The translations under genes were made by a program, and so were the position numbers. Source: DATMYQ01 sp035560935 (GTDB taxonomy: Bacteria; Bacillota; Negativicutes; Sporomusales; Sporomusaceae). Taken from it: 14,291 bases of DNA. The DNA lies in contig DATMYQ010000186.1 in NCBI GenBank assembly GCA_035560935.1, forward strand, positions 1 through 14,291. Reading direction: 5' to 3'. Numbering within the stretch: the stretch's first letter is position 1; each line of letters opens with the position of its first letter. The notes beneath the pieces are model-generated. The model saw nothing but the letters and a program-made list of their open reading frames with translations, searched no databases and was not told where the DNA came from. Below, one piece after another: positions 6,942 to 14,169 of this stretch.

Positions 6942-8500
6942 TGGATAAAACCATCACCAACAGTATCGGACGGCTCTTGCCGGAAACCATAGAAGGCTAT
7001 GGGAAGGTGGCGCCTTTTGCCGGCGCCTTTGCCACCGTTCCGGAGATGAAGCGTCAGGCTCCGCTGGTGAAGCGGATGCTGCCCGACGGAACGAAACGGA
7101 TGCAGAACCTGGAAGAAGTGTTCCGGCTCATCCCGGTAAGCGATGGTATGACACTGTCGTTTCACCACCATCTACGCAATGGTGACGGCGTGGTGAATAT
7201 GGTTATGGAAACCGCTTCCCGTTTGGGACTGAAAAATCTGACAGTGGCCTTGAGTTCGGTATTTCCGGTGCATGAACCGTTGGTGGAACACATGAAAAAC
7301 GGTGTGGTCACCGGCTTTGACAGCAACTATATGTCCGGGCCGGTGGCCCAGGCCATTTCCCGGGGGGTACTGGCCAAACCTGCCATATTGCGGACGCATG
7401 GCGGCCGGGCCCGGGCCATTGAATGCGGCCAGTTGAAAATTGACGTGGCTTTTATTGCAGCGCCGGCGGCCGATGAATACGGCAACCTGAACGGCGTGTC
7501 CGGACCGGCGGCCTGCGGCTCACTGGGCTATGCGTTTCCTGATGCCGAATACGCCGATCATGTGGTGGCGATTACCGATCATTTGGAGCCGTATCCGCTG
7601 TCGCCCATCTCCATTCCCCAGACCCGGGTGGATTATGTGGTTACAGTGGAATGTATCGGCGACCCCAAAGGAATTGTTTCCGGTACCACCCGTATCACCC
7701 GCGATCCGGTGGGTTTGAAAATTGCTGAAAATACCGCCCGGGTTATTCAGGCAGCGGGACTGATTCAGGAAGGTTTTTCTTTTCAGACCGGCGCCGGCGG
7801 TGCGACACTGGCTGCTGCCCATTTTGTCCGCAAAATGATGGAAGAAAAAGGGGTTGTCGGCAGCTTTGCACTGGGCGGCATTACTGGCTATATGGTGGAC
7901 ATGCTGGAAAAAGGTCTGTTCCGTAAACTGATCGATGTCCAGGGATTCGACCTGGAAGCGGTCCGTTCGCTGGCCGCCAATCCCAACCATTTGGAAGTGG
8001 GCGCCGGTTTTTACGCCAGCCCTTTTAACAATGGCTGTGCGGTTAATCAATTAGACGCAGTGGTTTTGGGCGCTACGGAAATTGACACCGATTTTAACGT
8101 AAATGTCGTGACCGGTTCTGATGGAATGATTATGGGCGGTTCCGGCGGTCACAGTGACGCGGCGGCCGGCGCCAAAGTCACCATCGTCGTGGCCAACTTG
8201 CTACGGGGCCGGCTGCCGATCATTATGGACCGGGTGCTGACGGCCACCACGCCGGGAGAAACAGTGGACGTACTGGTTACTGAACGTGGCGTGGCCGTTA
8301 ATCCCCGGCGCGGTGATCTAAAAGAACGCTTTACGGCAGCCGGTCTGAACGTCAAGGAAGTACAGGAACTCAAAGATTTGGCGGAACGCCTGGCCGGGAT
8401 ACCGGAACCGATCACTACGGAAGACAAAATAGTTGCCGTGGTCGAATACCGGGATGGGACTGTGATTGACGTGGTACGACAATTTCAGGTGCAACCATGA
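6941..8500 (+). CDS. citF: Citrate/citramalate lyase alpha subunit (acyl-carrier transferase)
   Basis: This is the transferase subunit. It exchanges the acetyl group on CitD for the substrate, releasing acetate and forming the substrate-acyl carrier that CitE then cleaves. At 519 residues it is close to the 510 of E. coli CitF and belongs to the CoA-transferase fold. Recognisable blocks are SFHHHLRNGDGVVN near 73-86, RTHGGRARAIECG near 151-163, FQTGAGGATLA, and the glycine-rich MGGSGGHSDAAAGAKVT in the last quarter. The ATG lies in the citE stop (one-base overlap), with AAGGAGGG 6 bases upstream. The C-terminus overlaps the citC start by four bases. If the substrate is citramalate, this enzyme makes citramalyl-carrier rather than citryl-carrier. 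Confidence 0.95.
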   Translation: MDKTITNSIGRLLPETIEGYGKVAPFAGAFATVPEMKRQAPLVKRMLPDGTKRMQNLEEVFRLIPVSDGMTLSFHHHLRNGDGVVNMVMETASRLGLKNLTVALSSVFPVHEPLVEHMKNGVVTGFDSNYMSGPVAQAISRGVLAKPAILRTHGGRARAIECGQLKIDVAFIAAPAADEYGNLNGVSGPAACGSLGYAFPDAEYADHVVAITDHLEPYPLSPISIPQTRVDYVVTVECIGDPKGIVSGTTRITRDPVGLKIAENTARVIQAAGLIQEGFSFQTGAGGATLAAAHFVRKMMEEKGVVGSFALGGITGYMVDMLEKGLFRKLIDVQGFDLEAVRSLAANPNHLEVGAGFYASPFNNGCAVNQLDAVVLGATEIDTDFNVNVVTGSDGMIMGGSGGHSDAAAGAKVTIVVANLLRGRLPIIMDRVLTATTPGETVDVLVTERGVAVNPRRGDLKERFTAAGLNVKEVQELKDLAERLAGIPEPITTEDKIVAVVEYRDGTVIDVVRQFQVQP

Positions 8501-9552
8501 ACTGGGGCGGCAACGACACCGTGGTGCGGATCATTGATTTAAAAAATGACCGGGAGGTCATGGCAATCCGGGATTTTTTGTCCGGCTTTGATCTGACGTT
8601 TGATCCTGACAGCGTGGAATATACCATGGCTCTGTACCGGGAAGAGAAACTCATTGCCACCGGTTCGCTGGGCGGTGAAGTGCTGCGAAACATCGCTGTG
8701 TCCCGCGAACTGCAGGGGGAAGGACTGACTGCCGTGGTGGTCAGTCACTTGATGAGCGAGGCGGCCCGTCGGGGACGATACCATTACTTTGTGTTTACCA
8801 AACCGGATACCGCCCATTTGTTCAGCGCACTGGGATTTCAGGAAATTGGCCGGGCCGAGCCGTATGCGGCGCTATTGGAGTCCGGCGTAGGTTCTATTGG
8901 CGAATACTGCCGGGACCTCTCCCGGGCGGTGGCGGCGCTGCCGCCCGGCCCCCGGGCGGTGCTGGTGGTCAACTGCAATCCGTTCACGCTGGGACACCGG
9001 GCGGTGATTGCCAAAGCGGCGGCGGAAAATAGCGCCGTGGTCGTATTGGTGGTTAGCGAGGACCGTTCGTTGTTTCCGTTTCCGGTACGGCTGGAGTTGG
9101 TGCGGGATGGATTGGCATCCCTGAACAACGTATTGGTATTGCCCGGCGGCAAGTATATTATTTCGGCCGCAACCTTTCCTGACTATTTTACCCGGGGAGC
9201 GGCGGTGGACGCGCAGACCCGGTTGGACGCGGATATTTTCGGGCGTCATATCGCACCGGCTCTGGGCATAACCCGGCGGTATGTCGGCGATGAGCCCTAT
9301 TGTGAAGTGACCCGGTGCTACAATCAGGCCATGCTGGAAGTACTGCCGGAACATGGTGTGGAAGTGGTGGTGATGCCACGTCTGGCACAGGACGGCGTGC
9401 CGGTCAGCGCCTCACGGGTACGCGAACTGCTGCGGACGGAAGACTGGGACGCTTTGCGGCAGTTGGTTCCCGACACTACCTACCGCTATCTCCGTTCGGA
9501 CGCGGCCTGGCCGGTGCTGGAATCTATCCGAATTTCGAATTCGCGGCACTAA
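8497..9552 (+). CDS. citC: Citrate lyase ligase ([citrate/citramalate (pro-3S)-lyase] ligase)
   Basis: This enzyme activates the lyase by acetylating the thiol of the CitD prosthetic group with acetate and ATP. The 351-residue product has the two expected parts: an N-terminal GNAT-like region (roughly 10-125, with NIAVSRELQGEGL and a TKPDTAHLFSALGF stretch) and a C-terminal nucleotidyltransferase domain. The latter carries NPFTLGHR at 161-168 (the family's form of HxGH), ISAATFPDYF at about 222-231, and VSASRVRELL at 303-312 in place of the usual ISxSxVR. Length and order match E. coli CitC (352). The ATGA overlap with citF and the lack of a strong Shine-Dalgarno (only CAGGTG) suggest coupled translation. 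Its TAA stop lies inside the CTAA target site of the following mobile element; the duplication keeps the stop intact. Confidence 0.94.
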   Translation: MNWGGNDTVVRIIDLKNDREVMAIRDFLSGFDLTFDPDSVEYTMALYREEKLIATGSLGGEVLRNIAVSRELQGEGLTAVVVSHLMSEAARRGRYHYFVFTKPDTAHLFSALGFQEIGRAEPYAALLESGVGSIGEYCRDLSRAVAALPPGPRAVLVVNCNPFTLGHRAVIAKAAAENSAVVVLVVSEDRSLFPFPVRLELVRDGLASLNNVLVLPGGKYIISAATFPDYFTRGAAVDAQTRLDADIFGRHIAPALGITRRYVGDEPYCEVTRCYNQAMLEVLPEHGVEVVVMPRLAQDGVPVSASRVRELLRTEDWDALRQLVPDTTYRYLRSDAAWPVLESIRISNSRH

Positions 9553-9714
9553 GGAACTACTGATTTATTCACATCACACGCCAAAACAAATCTTTTTCCG
9601 ACGGGCTGTGTCAGGCTTACCTCAAAATAGCGCTGCTATTCCTGCGCTGCCGCCTTTCTTGCCCGACAAAAAAATATTCTGTTTTGGGCGTTCATTTAAT
9701 CAGTGGTTCCCTAA
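9549..9714. repeat. CTAA target-site duplication flanking the MITE
   Basis: CTAA occurs at 9549-9552, immediately before the left terminal repeat, and again at 9711-9714, immediately after the right one. A 4-bp duplication of the form YTAR is the known hallmark of the IS5 subgroup of transposons. The left copy contains the citC stop codon. Removing the element plus one copy restores a continuous CACTAAGCTGATGG, with the same stop codon. Confidence 0.6.
9553..9710. mobile_element. 158-bp MITE-like element, probably IS5-related
   Basis: The element begins GGAACTACTGATT (9553-9565) and ends AATCAGTGGTTCC (9698-9710), a 13-bp terminal inverted repeat with one mismatch. The complementarity continues inward as long imperfect arms, 9553-9606 against 9661-9710, sharing CGCC(C)AAAACA, an A/T run and GACGGGC/GCCCGAC after small gaps. 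The centre (9607-9660) contains a further hairpin, AATAGC-GCT-GCTATT at 9626-9640. It encodes no transposase; the 63-codon open frame crossing it is not credible as a gene. With its CTAA duplication it fits a non-autonomous element moved by an IS5-family transposase encoded elsewhere. An alternative reading with TA as duplicated target (IS630/mariner type) is possible because the arms still match partly at TAxGGAAC. Confidence 0.7.
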
Positions 9715-9745
9715 GCTGATGGATTGCAGGAGACCATTTCAAGTT

Positions 9746-9774
9746 TTAAAACCAATAAAAGAATTATGTATACA
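9746..9774 (+). promoter_or_regulatory. Candidate promoter for aspA
   Basis: TTAAAA (9746-9751) and TATACA (9769-9774) are separated by 17 bases, each matching 4 of 6 consensus positions of a vegetative promoter. It lies in the AT-rich stretch between the MITE and aspA, the largest gene-free region of the window. The -10 overlaps the ATACAAAATA repeats, so a protein bound there would block or influence initiation. Confidence 0.32.
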
Positions 9775-9786
9775 AAATACAAAATA
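9770..9786. repeat. Two overlapping ATACAAAATA copies upstream of aspA
   Basis: ATACAAAATA is present at 9770-9779 and again at 9777-9786, a 7-base register repeat. It adjoins GTATAC (9768-9773), a core seen in some GntR-family operators. A third copy lies at 10-19 before glmS. Operator function is a guess. Confidence 0.3.
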
Positions 9787-9851
9787 CGTGTTACGATGAG
9801 TTCGATAATTCGAAATTCACCTACAAGGGTGGAATAAAGGAAGGATATCGA

Positions 9852-11264
9852 ATGATGCGTATAGAACATGATTTTTTAGGTGAACTTGAAATTCCCGCAG
9901 AGGCCTACTATGGCGTACAAACCCAGCGGGCGATGCAGAACTTTCAAATTACCGGCCATAAATTGGACAAGGAATTCATTGTGGCGCTGGCCATTGTAAA
10001 AAAAGCAGCGGCCAAAGCCAACATGAAAACCGGACGGATGCCGACGCTGATCGGTTCAGCCGTGGTGCAGGCTGCTGCCGAAATTATCGACGGCAAATGG
10101 CATGACCAGTTTGTGGTGGATTGCATTCAGGGCGGAGCGGGCACCTCGATGAATATGAATGCCAATGAGGTCATTGCCAACCGGGCCATTGAATTATTGG
10201 GCGGAAAAAAGGGCGATTATTCCCTGGTAAGCCCCAACAACCACGTCAACATGGCGCAGTCGACCAATGACGTGATTCCCACCGCCATTCGGATTGCCTC
10301 GATAAAGAAAGCCAATCGATTATTTCATGAAATCAATTCGCTGGTGGAGGTCATCGTTGCCAAGGCCGAACAATACGGTCGCGTTTTAAAAATGGGCCGG
10401 ACTCATTTGCAGGATGCGGTCCCCATTACTTTGGGACAGGAATTGGCCGCCTACGCCGCCGGCATCAAACGTTCGGCCCGGAGGGTTGAACGGGCCCGCC
10501 AGAGCCTGTATGCCATTAATATGGGGGCAACCGCGGTGGGCACCGGATTGAATGCGGAGCCGGAATATATTGAAGAAGTGGTGCACCAAATCTGCTGGCT
10601 GACGGATGAAGCCTTCGTATCCGCCAATAATCTGGTGGATGCCACGCAAAATACCGATGACCTGGCGGAATTCTCCAGCGCTTTAAAAATCTGCGCGCTG
10701 TCGCTTTCCAAAATTTGCAATGACCTGCGGCTGATGGCCTCTGGTCCCCGTTGTGGCTTCAATGAGGTTATTTTACCGGCCATGCAGCCAGGTTCTTCCA
10801 TTATGCCGGCCAAAATCAATCCGGTTATTGCGGAAATGGTGAATCAGGTGGCATTTCAGGTGATCGGCAACGATCACGTCATCAGTCTGGCGGTGGAAGC
10901 CGGGCAGTTTGAATTGAACGTGATGGAACCGGTCATGGCCTACAATTTGTTTAATTCCCTGAACATCCTGACGAATGCTATTCACACCCTGAATCACCGC
11001 TGTTTTGCCGGAATTGAAGCCAACGCCTGCCACTGCCAGCAACTGGTGGATGGCAGCCTGGGGGTCGTGACCGCGCTGCTGCCGCATATCGGTTACGAAG
11101 AAGCATCTAACGTGGCCAAAGAAGCGCTGGAAACCTCGCGCACCATTAAAGAGATCGTTGTGGAACGGGGATTGATCCCGGCGGAACGGTTGGAAGTGAT
11201 TCTGTCGCCGACAGAAATGACCCGGCCGGGAATTGCCGGTAAACAATATTTGCTGACCACTTGA
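9852..11264 (+). CDS. aspA: Aspartate ammonia-lyase (aspartase)
   Basis: This enzyme converts L-aspartate to fumarate and ammonia. The 470-residue product is a class II fumarase/aspartase superfamily member with all three conserved regions: GTSMNMNANEV (97-107), GRTHLQDAVPITLGQE (182-197), and the mobile catalytic loop GSSIMPAKINP (314-324), where S315/S316 supply the general base. Ala after Pro in that loop (MPAK) is typical of aspartases, while class II fumarases have MPGK; QSTNDVIPT and LNVMEPV also fit aspartase. The ATG at 9852 (with an adjacent one at 9855) follows AAAGGAAGG by 7 bases. With the malic enzyme and fumarase downstream it forms an aspartate-to-pyruvate route. It is followed by a 142-base gap that carries its own promoter-like sequence. 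Confidence 0.92.
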   Translation: MMRIEHDFLGELEIPAEAYYGVQTQRAMQNFQITGHKLDKEFIVALAIVKKAAAKANMKTGRMPTLIGSAVVQAAAEIIDGKWHDQFVVDCIQGGAGTSMNMNANEVIANRAIELLGGKKGDYSLVSPNNHVNMAQSTNDVIPTAIRIASIKKANRLFHEINSLVEVIVAKAEQYGRVLKMGRTHLQDAVPITLGQELAAYAAGIKRSARRVERARQSLYAINMGATAVGTGLNAEPEYIEEVVHQICWLTDEAFVSANNLVDATQNTDDLAEFSSALKICALSLSKICNDLRLMASGPRCGFNEVILPAMQPGSSIMPAKINPVIAEMVNQVAFQVIGNDHVISLAVEAGQFELNVMEPVMAYNLFNSLNILTNAIHTLNHRCFAGIEANACHCQQLVDGSLGVVTALLPHIGYEEASNVAKEALETSRTIKEIVVERGLIPAERLEVILSPTEMTRPGIAGKQYLLTT

Positions 11265-11319
11265 TGCCGGGAATTTTTCCAGCGAGGGTGGCAGGCTGTA
11301 TCTTTTTCGTGAATGCGGG

Positions 11320-11325
11320 TATAAT
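11320..11325 (+). promoter_or_regulatory. Consensus -10 box upstream of malic enzyme
   Basis: A perfect TATAAT stands at 11320-11325, about 80 bases before the malic enzyme start, in a gap with no gene. The matching -35 position (TGTATC, 17-bp spacing) is poor, so the promoter may need an activator or may be accidental. If real, the malic enzyme and fumarase genes can be transcribed apart from aspA. Confidence 0.4.
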
Positions 11326-11406
11326 GAAAGAGAAGTAATTGCCGGAAAACGGTATATTTTACTGAAATTTACCTGGCGGCAAAATAAATATACAGGAGGA
11401 GTTACC

Positions 11407-12636
11407 GTGGCGATGACATTGCAGGAAGAAAGTGTAAAGCTTCATAAGGACAATAATGGTAAACTGGGGGTTGCGCTGAAAGTGCCGCTGAAAGACCGGC
11501 ATGATTTGAGTATAGCCTATACGCCCGGCGTAGCGGAACCTTGTCTGCGCATTAAGGAAAACCAGGATTTGTCGTTTGAATATACCTGTCGCGGCAACAT
11601 GGTAGCCGTGGTCAGTGACGGTACCCGCGTGCTGGGGTTGGGCGATATCGGCCCGGCGGCAGCCATTCCGGTAATGGAAGGTAAATCGGTGCTGTTCAAG
11701 CATTTCGGCGATGTGGATGCGATGCCCATTTGCCTGGATACGAAGGATCCGGCCAAAATCATTGAAACGGTCAGACTGCTGCAGCCAACCTTTGCCGGGA
11801 TTAATCTGGAAGATTTATCCTCGCCTAAATGTTATGATATCGAAGATGCCTTAAAGGAACAAATGGATATTCCGGTGTTTCACGATGACCAGCACGGGAC
11901 CGCTATCGCGGCATTGTCGGCATTGATCGGTGCGCTGCGGTTCGTGAAAAAATCAATTTCCAGCGTAAAAATCGTTGTTAATGGTGCCGGCGCCGCCGGT
12001 ACCGCGATTACCCGGATGCTGCTTACGGCCGGTGCCAAGAACGTCCTGATGCGCAGTATCGACGGTACGGTGTATAACGGTATGCCGGGCCTGGACCGCA
12101 TTCAGACGGAGCTGGCCAAGAAAACGAATCCGGACCAGGTTAAAGGTGATTTGGCGACGGCGGTGAAGGGCGCGGATGTGATCATCGGAGTCTCGGCGCC
12201 GGGAGTGTTCACCCGGGAAATCATCCAGAGTATGAATACTGATGCCATTGTGATTGCCATGGCCAACCCGGTACCGGAGGTCAGCTATCAGGAAGCGATC
12301 GACTTCGGCGCCCGTGTGGCCGGAACCGGTCGTTCCGACGCGCCGAATCAGGTAAATAACGTCACGGTGTTTCCAGGAATTTTCCGGGGCGCTATTGACG
12401 TACGGGCCCGTCAGATTAATGAAGAAATGAAGCTGGCGGCGGCTTATGCCATTGCCAACCTGATTCCGGAGAGCGAACTGCGGGTCGACTATGTTGTTCC
12501 TGACGCGTTTGATCCCCGGGTGGCACCGGCTGTTGCGGCTGCGGTGGCTAAGGCGGCCATGGAAACCGGCGTGGCCCGGATTCAGGTGGATCCGGAAACC
12601 GTTCGGGCCAATACAGCGGCCCGGACCAAACGATAA
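11407..12636 (+). CDS. Malic enzyme, NAD(P)-dependent (malate to pyruvate + CO2)
   Basis: This enzyme oxidatively decarboxylates malate to pyruvate. The 409-residue product is the short bacterial form without a phosphotransacetylase tail. Visible signatures are SIAYTPGVAEPC with the catalytic Y38, LGLGDIGPAAAIPVMEGK with the catalytic K93, NLEDLSSPKC with metal ligands E135/D136, PVFHDDQHGTA with D160/D161, and the Rossmann loop NGAGAAG at 192-198. After the second Rossmann strand the sequence is LMRSIDG (214-220), where many relatives have a CDSKG-type acidic residue; this hints at NADP rather than NAD. The GTG at 11407 is the preferred start, 7 bases after AGGAGG at 11394-11399; the ATG at 11413 is 13 bases from it. 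The context suggests it drains fumarase-derived malate into pyruvate. Confidence 0.92.
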   Translation: MAMTLQEESVKLHKDNNGKLGVALKVPLKDRHDLSIAYTPGVAEPCLRIKENQDLSFEYTCRGNMVAVVSDGTRVLGLGDIGPAAAIPVMEGKSVLFKHFGDVDAMPICLDTKDPAKIIETVRLLQPTFAGINLEDLSSPKCYDIEDALKEQMDIPVFHDDQHGTAIAALSALIGALRFVKKSISSVKIVVNGAGAAGTAITRMLLTAGAKNVLMRSIDGTVYNGMPGLDRIQTELAKKTNPDQVKGDLATAVKGADVIIGVSAPGVFTREIIQSMNTDAIVIAMANPVPEVSYQEAIDFGARVAGTGRSDAPNQVNNVTVFPGIFRGAIDVRARQINEEMKLAAAYAIANLIPESELRVDYVVPDAFDPRVAPAVAAAVAKAAMETGVARIQVDPETVRANTAARTKR

Positions 12637-12673
12637 GGGCATTGGCCCAAGTTCAGTAATGAGGAGTGAAGCC

Positions 12674-13519
12674 ATGCGTACCATTAACGCAGCGCAAATT
12701 ACCGAAGCGGTAGCCAAACTGGCGGTGGACTGCAACTATTATCTGTCACCGGATGTTTATGACGCTCTGGTCTGCGGTCGAAAAAAGGAAGAATCGCCGC
12801 TGGGACAAACGATTCTGGATCAATTGCTGGAAAATGCCGACATTGCCCGGCGGGAAAGCGTGCCGATCTGTCAGGATACGGGGATGGCAGTGGTTTTTCT
12901 GGAAGTTGGTCAGGACGTTCACATCAGTGGCGGTGGCCTGAATGATGCCGTTAATGCCGGAGTTTTAAAAGGCTATGAAGAAGGTTATCTGCGCAAATCG
13001 GTGGTGAAAGAACCTCTGTTTCAGCGGAACAATACCGGCGATAATACACCGGCGATTATTCACACCACCATTGTTCCCGGTGATAAAATAAAAATTACGG
13101 TAGCTGCCAAAGGTTTCGGCAGTGAGAACATGAGCGCGCTGAAAATGTTTAAACCGTCTGATGGCGTGGCAGCGGTAAAAAAACTGGTGGTGGATACGGT
13201 GGCTAACGCCGGCTCCAACCCCTGCCCACCGATTGTCATTGGCGTCGGTATCGGCGGCACGATGGAAAAAGCGGCTCTGTTGGCCAAATCTGCCTTGGTA
13301 CGACCATTGACAGTGAGAAATTCTCATCCGGACTATGCGGCACTGGAGACGGAATTATTGGAACTGGTCAATGCAACCGGTGTCGGACCGCAGGGTCTGG
13401 GCGGCAGCGTCACGGCGCTGGCGGTTAACGTGGAATATTTCCCCACGCATATTGCCGGATTGCCGGTGGCAATCAACATCAATTGCCATGTCACCCGGCA
13501 TGCTGAGACGGAAATATAG
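12674..13519 (+). CDS. Class I fumarase-type hydro-lyase, alpha subunit (fumarase or mesaconase)
   Basis: This is the Fe-S subunit of a two-subunit hydratase (fumA-N/ttdA family). The 281-residue product is of normal length, and the three cysteines expected to hold the [4Fe-4S] cluster are present: C66 in PICQDTGMAVVF, C184 in SNPCPPIVIGVGIGG and C271 in NINCHVTR. Other signatures are GDNTPAIIHTT (122-132) and TGVGPQGLGG (235-244). The frame is open back to 12491 inside the malic enzyme gene, but the ATG at 12674 with GAGGAG 7 bases upstream gives the standard N-terminus. Substrates of this family include fumarate, tartrate and mesaconate. Here fumarate suits the aspA/malic enzyme neighbours, and mesaconate suits the glutamate genes upstream. 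C. tetanomorphum mesaconase is known to be an oxygen-sensitive Fe-S enzyme. Confidence 0.9.
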   Translation: MRTINAAQITEAVAKLAVDCNYYLSPDVYDALVCGRKKEESPLGQTILDQLLENADIARRESVPICQDTGMAVVFLEVGQDVHISGGGLNDAVNAGVLKGYEEGYLRKSVVKEPLFQRNNTGDNTPAIIHTTIVPGDKIKITVAAKGFGSENMSALKMFKPSDGVAAVKKLVVDTVANAGSNPCPPIVIGVGIGGTMEKAALLAKSALVRPLTVRNSHPDYAALETELLELVNATGVGPQGLGGSVTALAVNVEYFPTHIAGLPVAININCHVTRHAETEI

Positions 13520-13530
13520 GGGGGAGCACA

Positions 13531-14088
13531 ATGGCAGACGCAATTCGAATTACAACACCTTTAACCGGAGAAACTGTCCGACAACTGAAAGCGGGTGACT
13601 TTGTCCTGATCAGCGGGACGATTTATACTGCCCGGGATGCTGCCCACAAACGGATGGTGGAAGCGCTGAAGGCGGGAAAACCATTGCCGGTGGACCTGAC
13701 GGATCAGATTATTTACTATGTGGGCCCCACACCGGCGAAACCGGGTCAGCCGATCGGCTCCTGCGGCCCGACGACCAGCGGACGGATGGACGCGTATGCG
13801 CCGCTGATCATGGAGCAGGGCTTGCGGGGCATGATCGGCAAGGGATACCGCTCACCGGAAGTAGTGGAGTCCATGAAAAAACATGGGGCAATATATTTTG
13901 CCGCCACCGGCGGTGCGGCGGCATTGATTGCCAAAGCCGTGAAAAAATACGAAGTGGTGGCTTATGCCGAGTTAGCATCGGAAGCGCTGGCCCGGATGAC
14001 GGTGGAAGACTTTCCGGCCATCGTAGTGATTGACAGTCAGGGAAATAATTTTTACACCGAAGGACAGGCGAAATACCGCAAGATTTAA
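13531..14088 (+). CDS. Class I fumarase-type hydro-lyase, beta subunit (fumarase or mesaconase)
   Basis: This is the partner of the preceding alpha subunit; in single-chain class I fumarases it corresponds to the C-terminal domain. The 185-residue product has the conserved SGTIYTARDAAHKR (28-41), YYVGPTPAKPG, SCGPTTSGRMD (77-87, the substrate-binding block), GMIGKGYRS and IYFAATGGAAALIA. The gap from the alpha stop is 11 bases and contains a GGGGGAG ribosome binding site. It completes the only hydratase in the window able to turn mesaconate into citramalate or fumarate into malate. Sequence reading alone does not decide between these substrates. Confidence 0.9.
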   Translation: MADAIRITTPLTGETVRQLKAGDFVLISGTIYTARDAAHKRMVEALKAGKPLPVDLTDQIIYYVGPTPAKPGQPIGSCGPTTSGRMDAYAPLIMEQGLRGMIGKGYRSPEVVESMKKHGAIYFAATGGAAALIAKAVKKYEVVAYAELASEALARMTVEDFPAIVVIDSQGNNFYTEGQAKYRKI

Positions 14089-14103
14089 TACAGTACGAAT
14101 ACG

Positions 14104-14142
14104 CAAACAGCAAGCAGCCGGCGAGAGGCTGCTTGCTGTTTG
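14104..14142 (+). terminator. Perfect 16-bp hairpin after the last gene
   Basis: CAAACAGCAAGCAGCC (14104-14119) and GGCTGCTTGCTGTTTG (14127-14142) form a perfect 16-bp stem with a 7-base loop, starting 15 bases after the beta-subunit stop. It is followed by TATATAGGG rather than a clean T-run. The outer base pairs put TTT at the 3' foot of the stem, and the A-rich/T-rich base of the stem is symmetrical, so it could also end transcription arriving from the other side. Confidence 0.68.
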
Positions 14143-14154
14143 TATATAGGGACA

Positions 14155-14169
14155 GTCAAGTTTCTTGAC
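14155..14169. repeat. Short palindrome GTCAAG-TTT-CTTGAC
   Basis: GTCAAG (14155-14160) and CTTGAC (14164-14169) are perfect inverted repeats around TTT. They lie in a GGGACA...GACCC context beyond the hairpin. They could be an operator for the next gene, a minor hairpin or a remnant of a transposon end. The remaining bases to 14291 are AT-rich and hold a second small inverted repeat, GCCAA-ACAAA-TTGGC (14203-14217), with no supportable gene. Confidence 0.3.

Noticed and set aside
9315..9563. An 82-codon frame overlapping the end of citC
   Set aside because: It lies in an alternative frame of the conserved nucleotidyltransferase domain and has the Gly/Arg-rich composition of a shadow frame.
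9608..9799. A 63-codon + strand open frame in the region after citC
   Set aside because: It starts with GTG without a ribosome binding site, runs through the inverted-repeat element and out the other side, and resembles no protein I know.
12491..12673. A 61-residue N-terminal extension of the fumarase alpha subunit
   Set aside because: It lies mostly inside the malic enzyme gene in another frame and is Trp/Arg-rich. The ATG at 12674 has GAGGAG at the right distance and gives the family's normal length.
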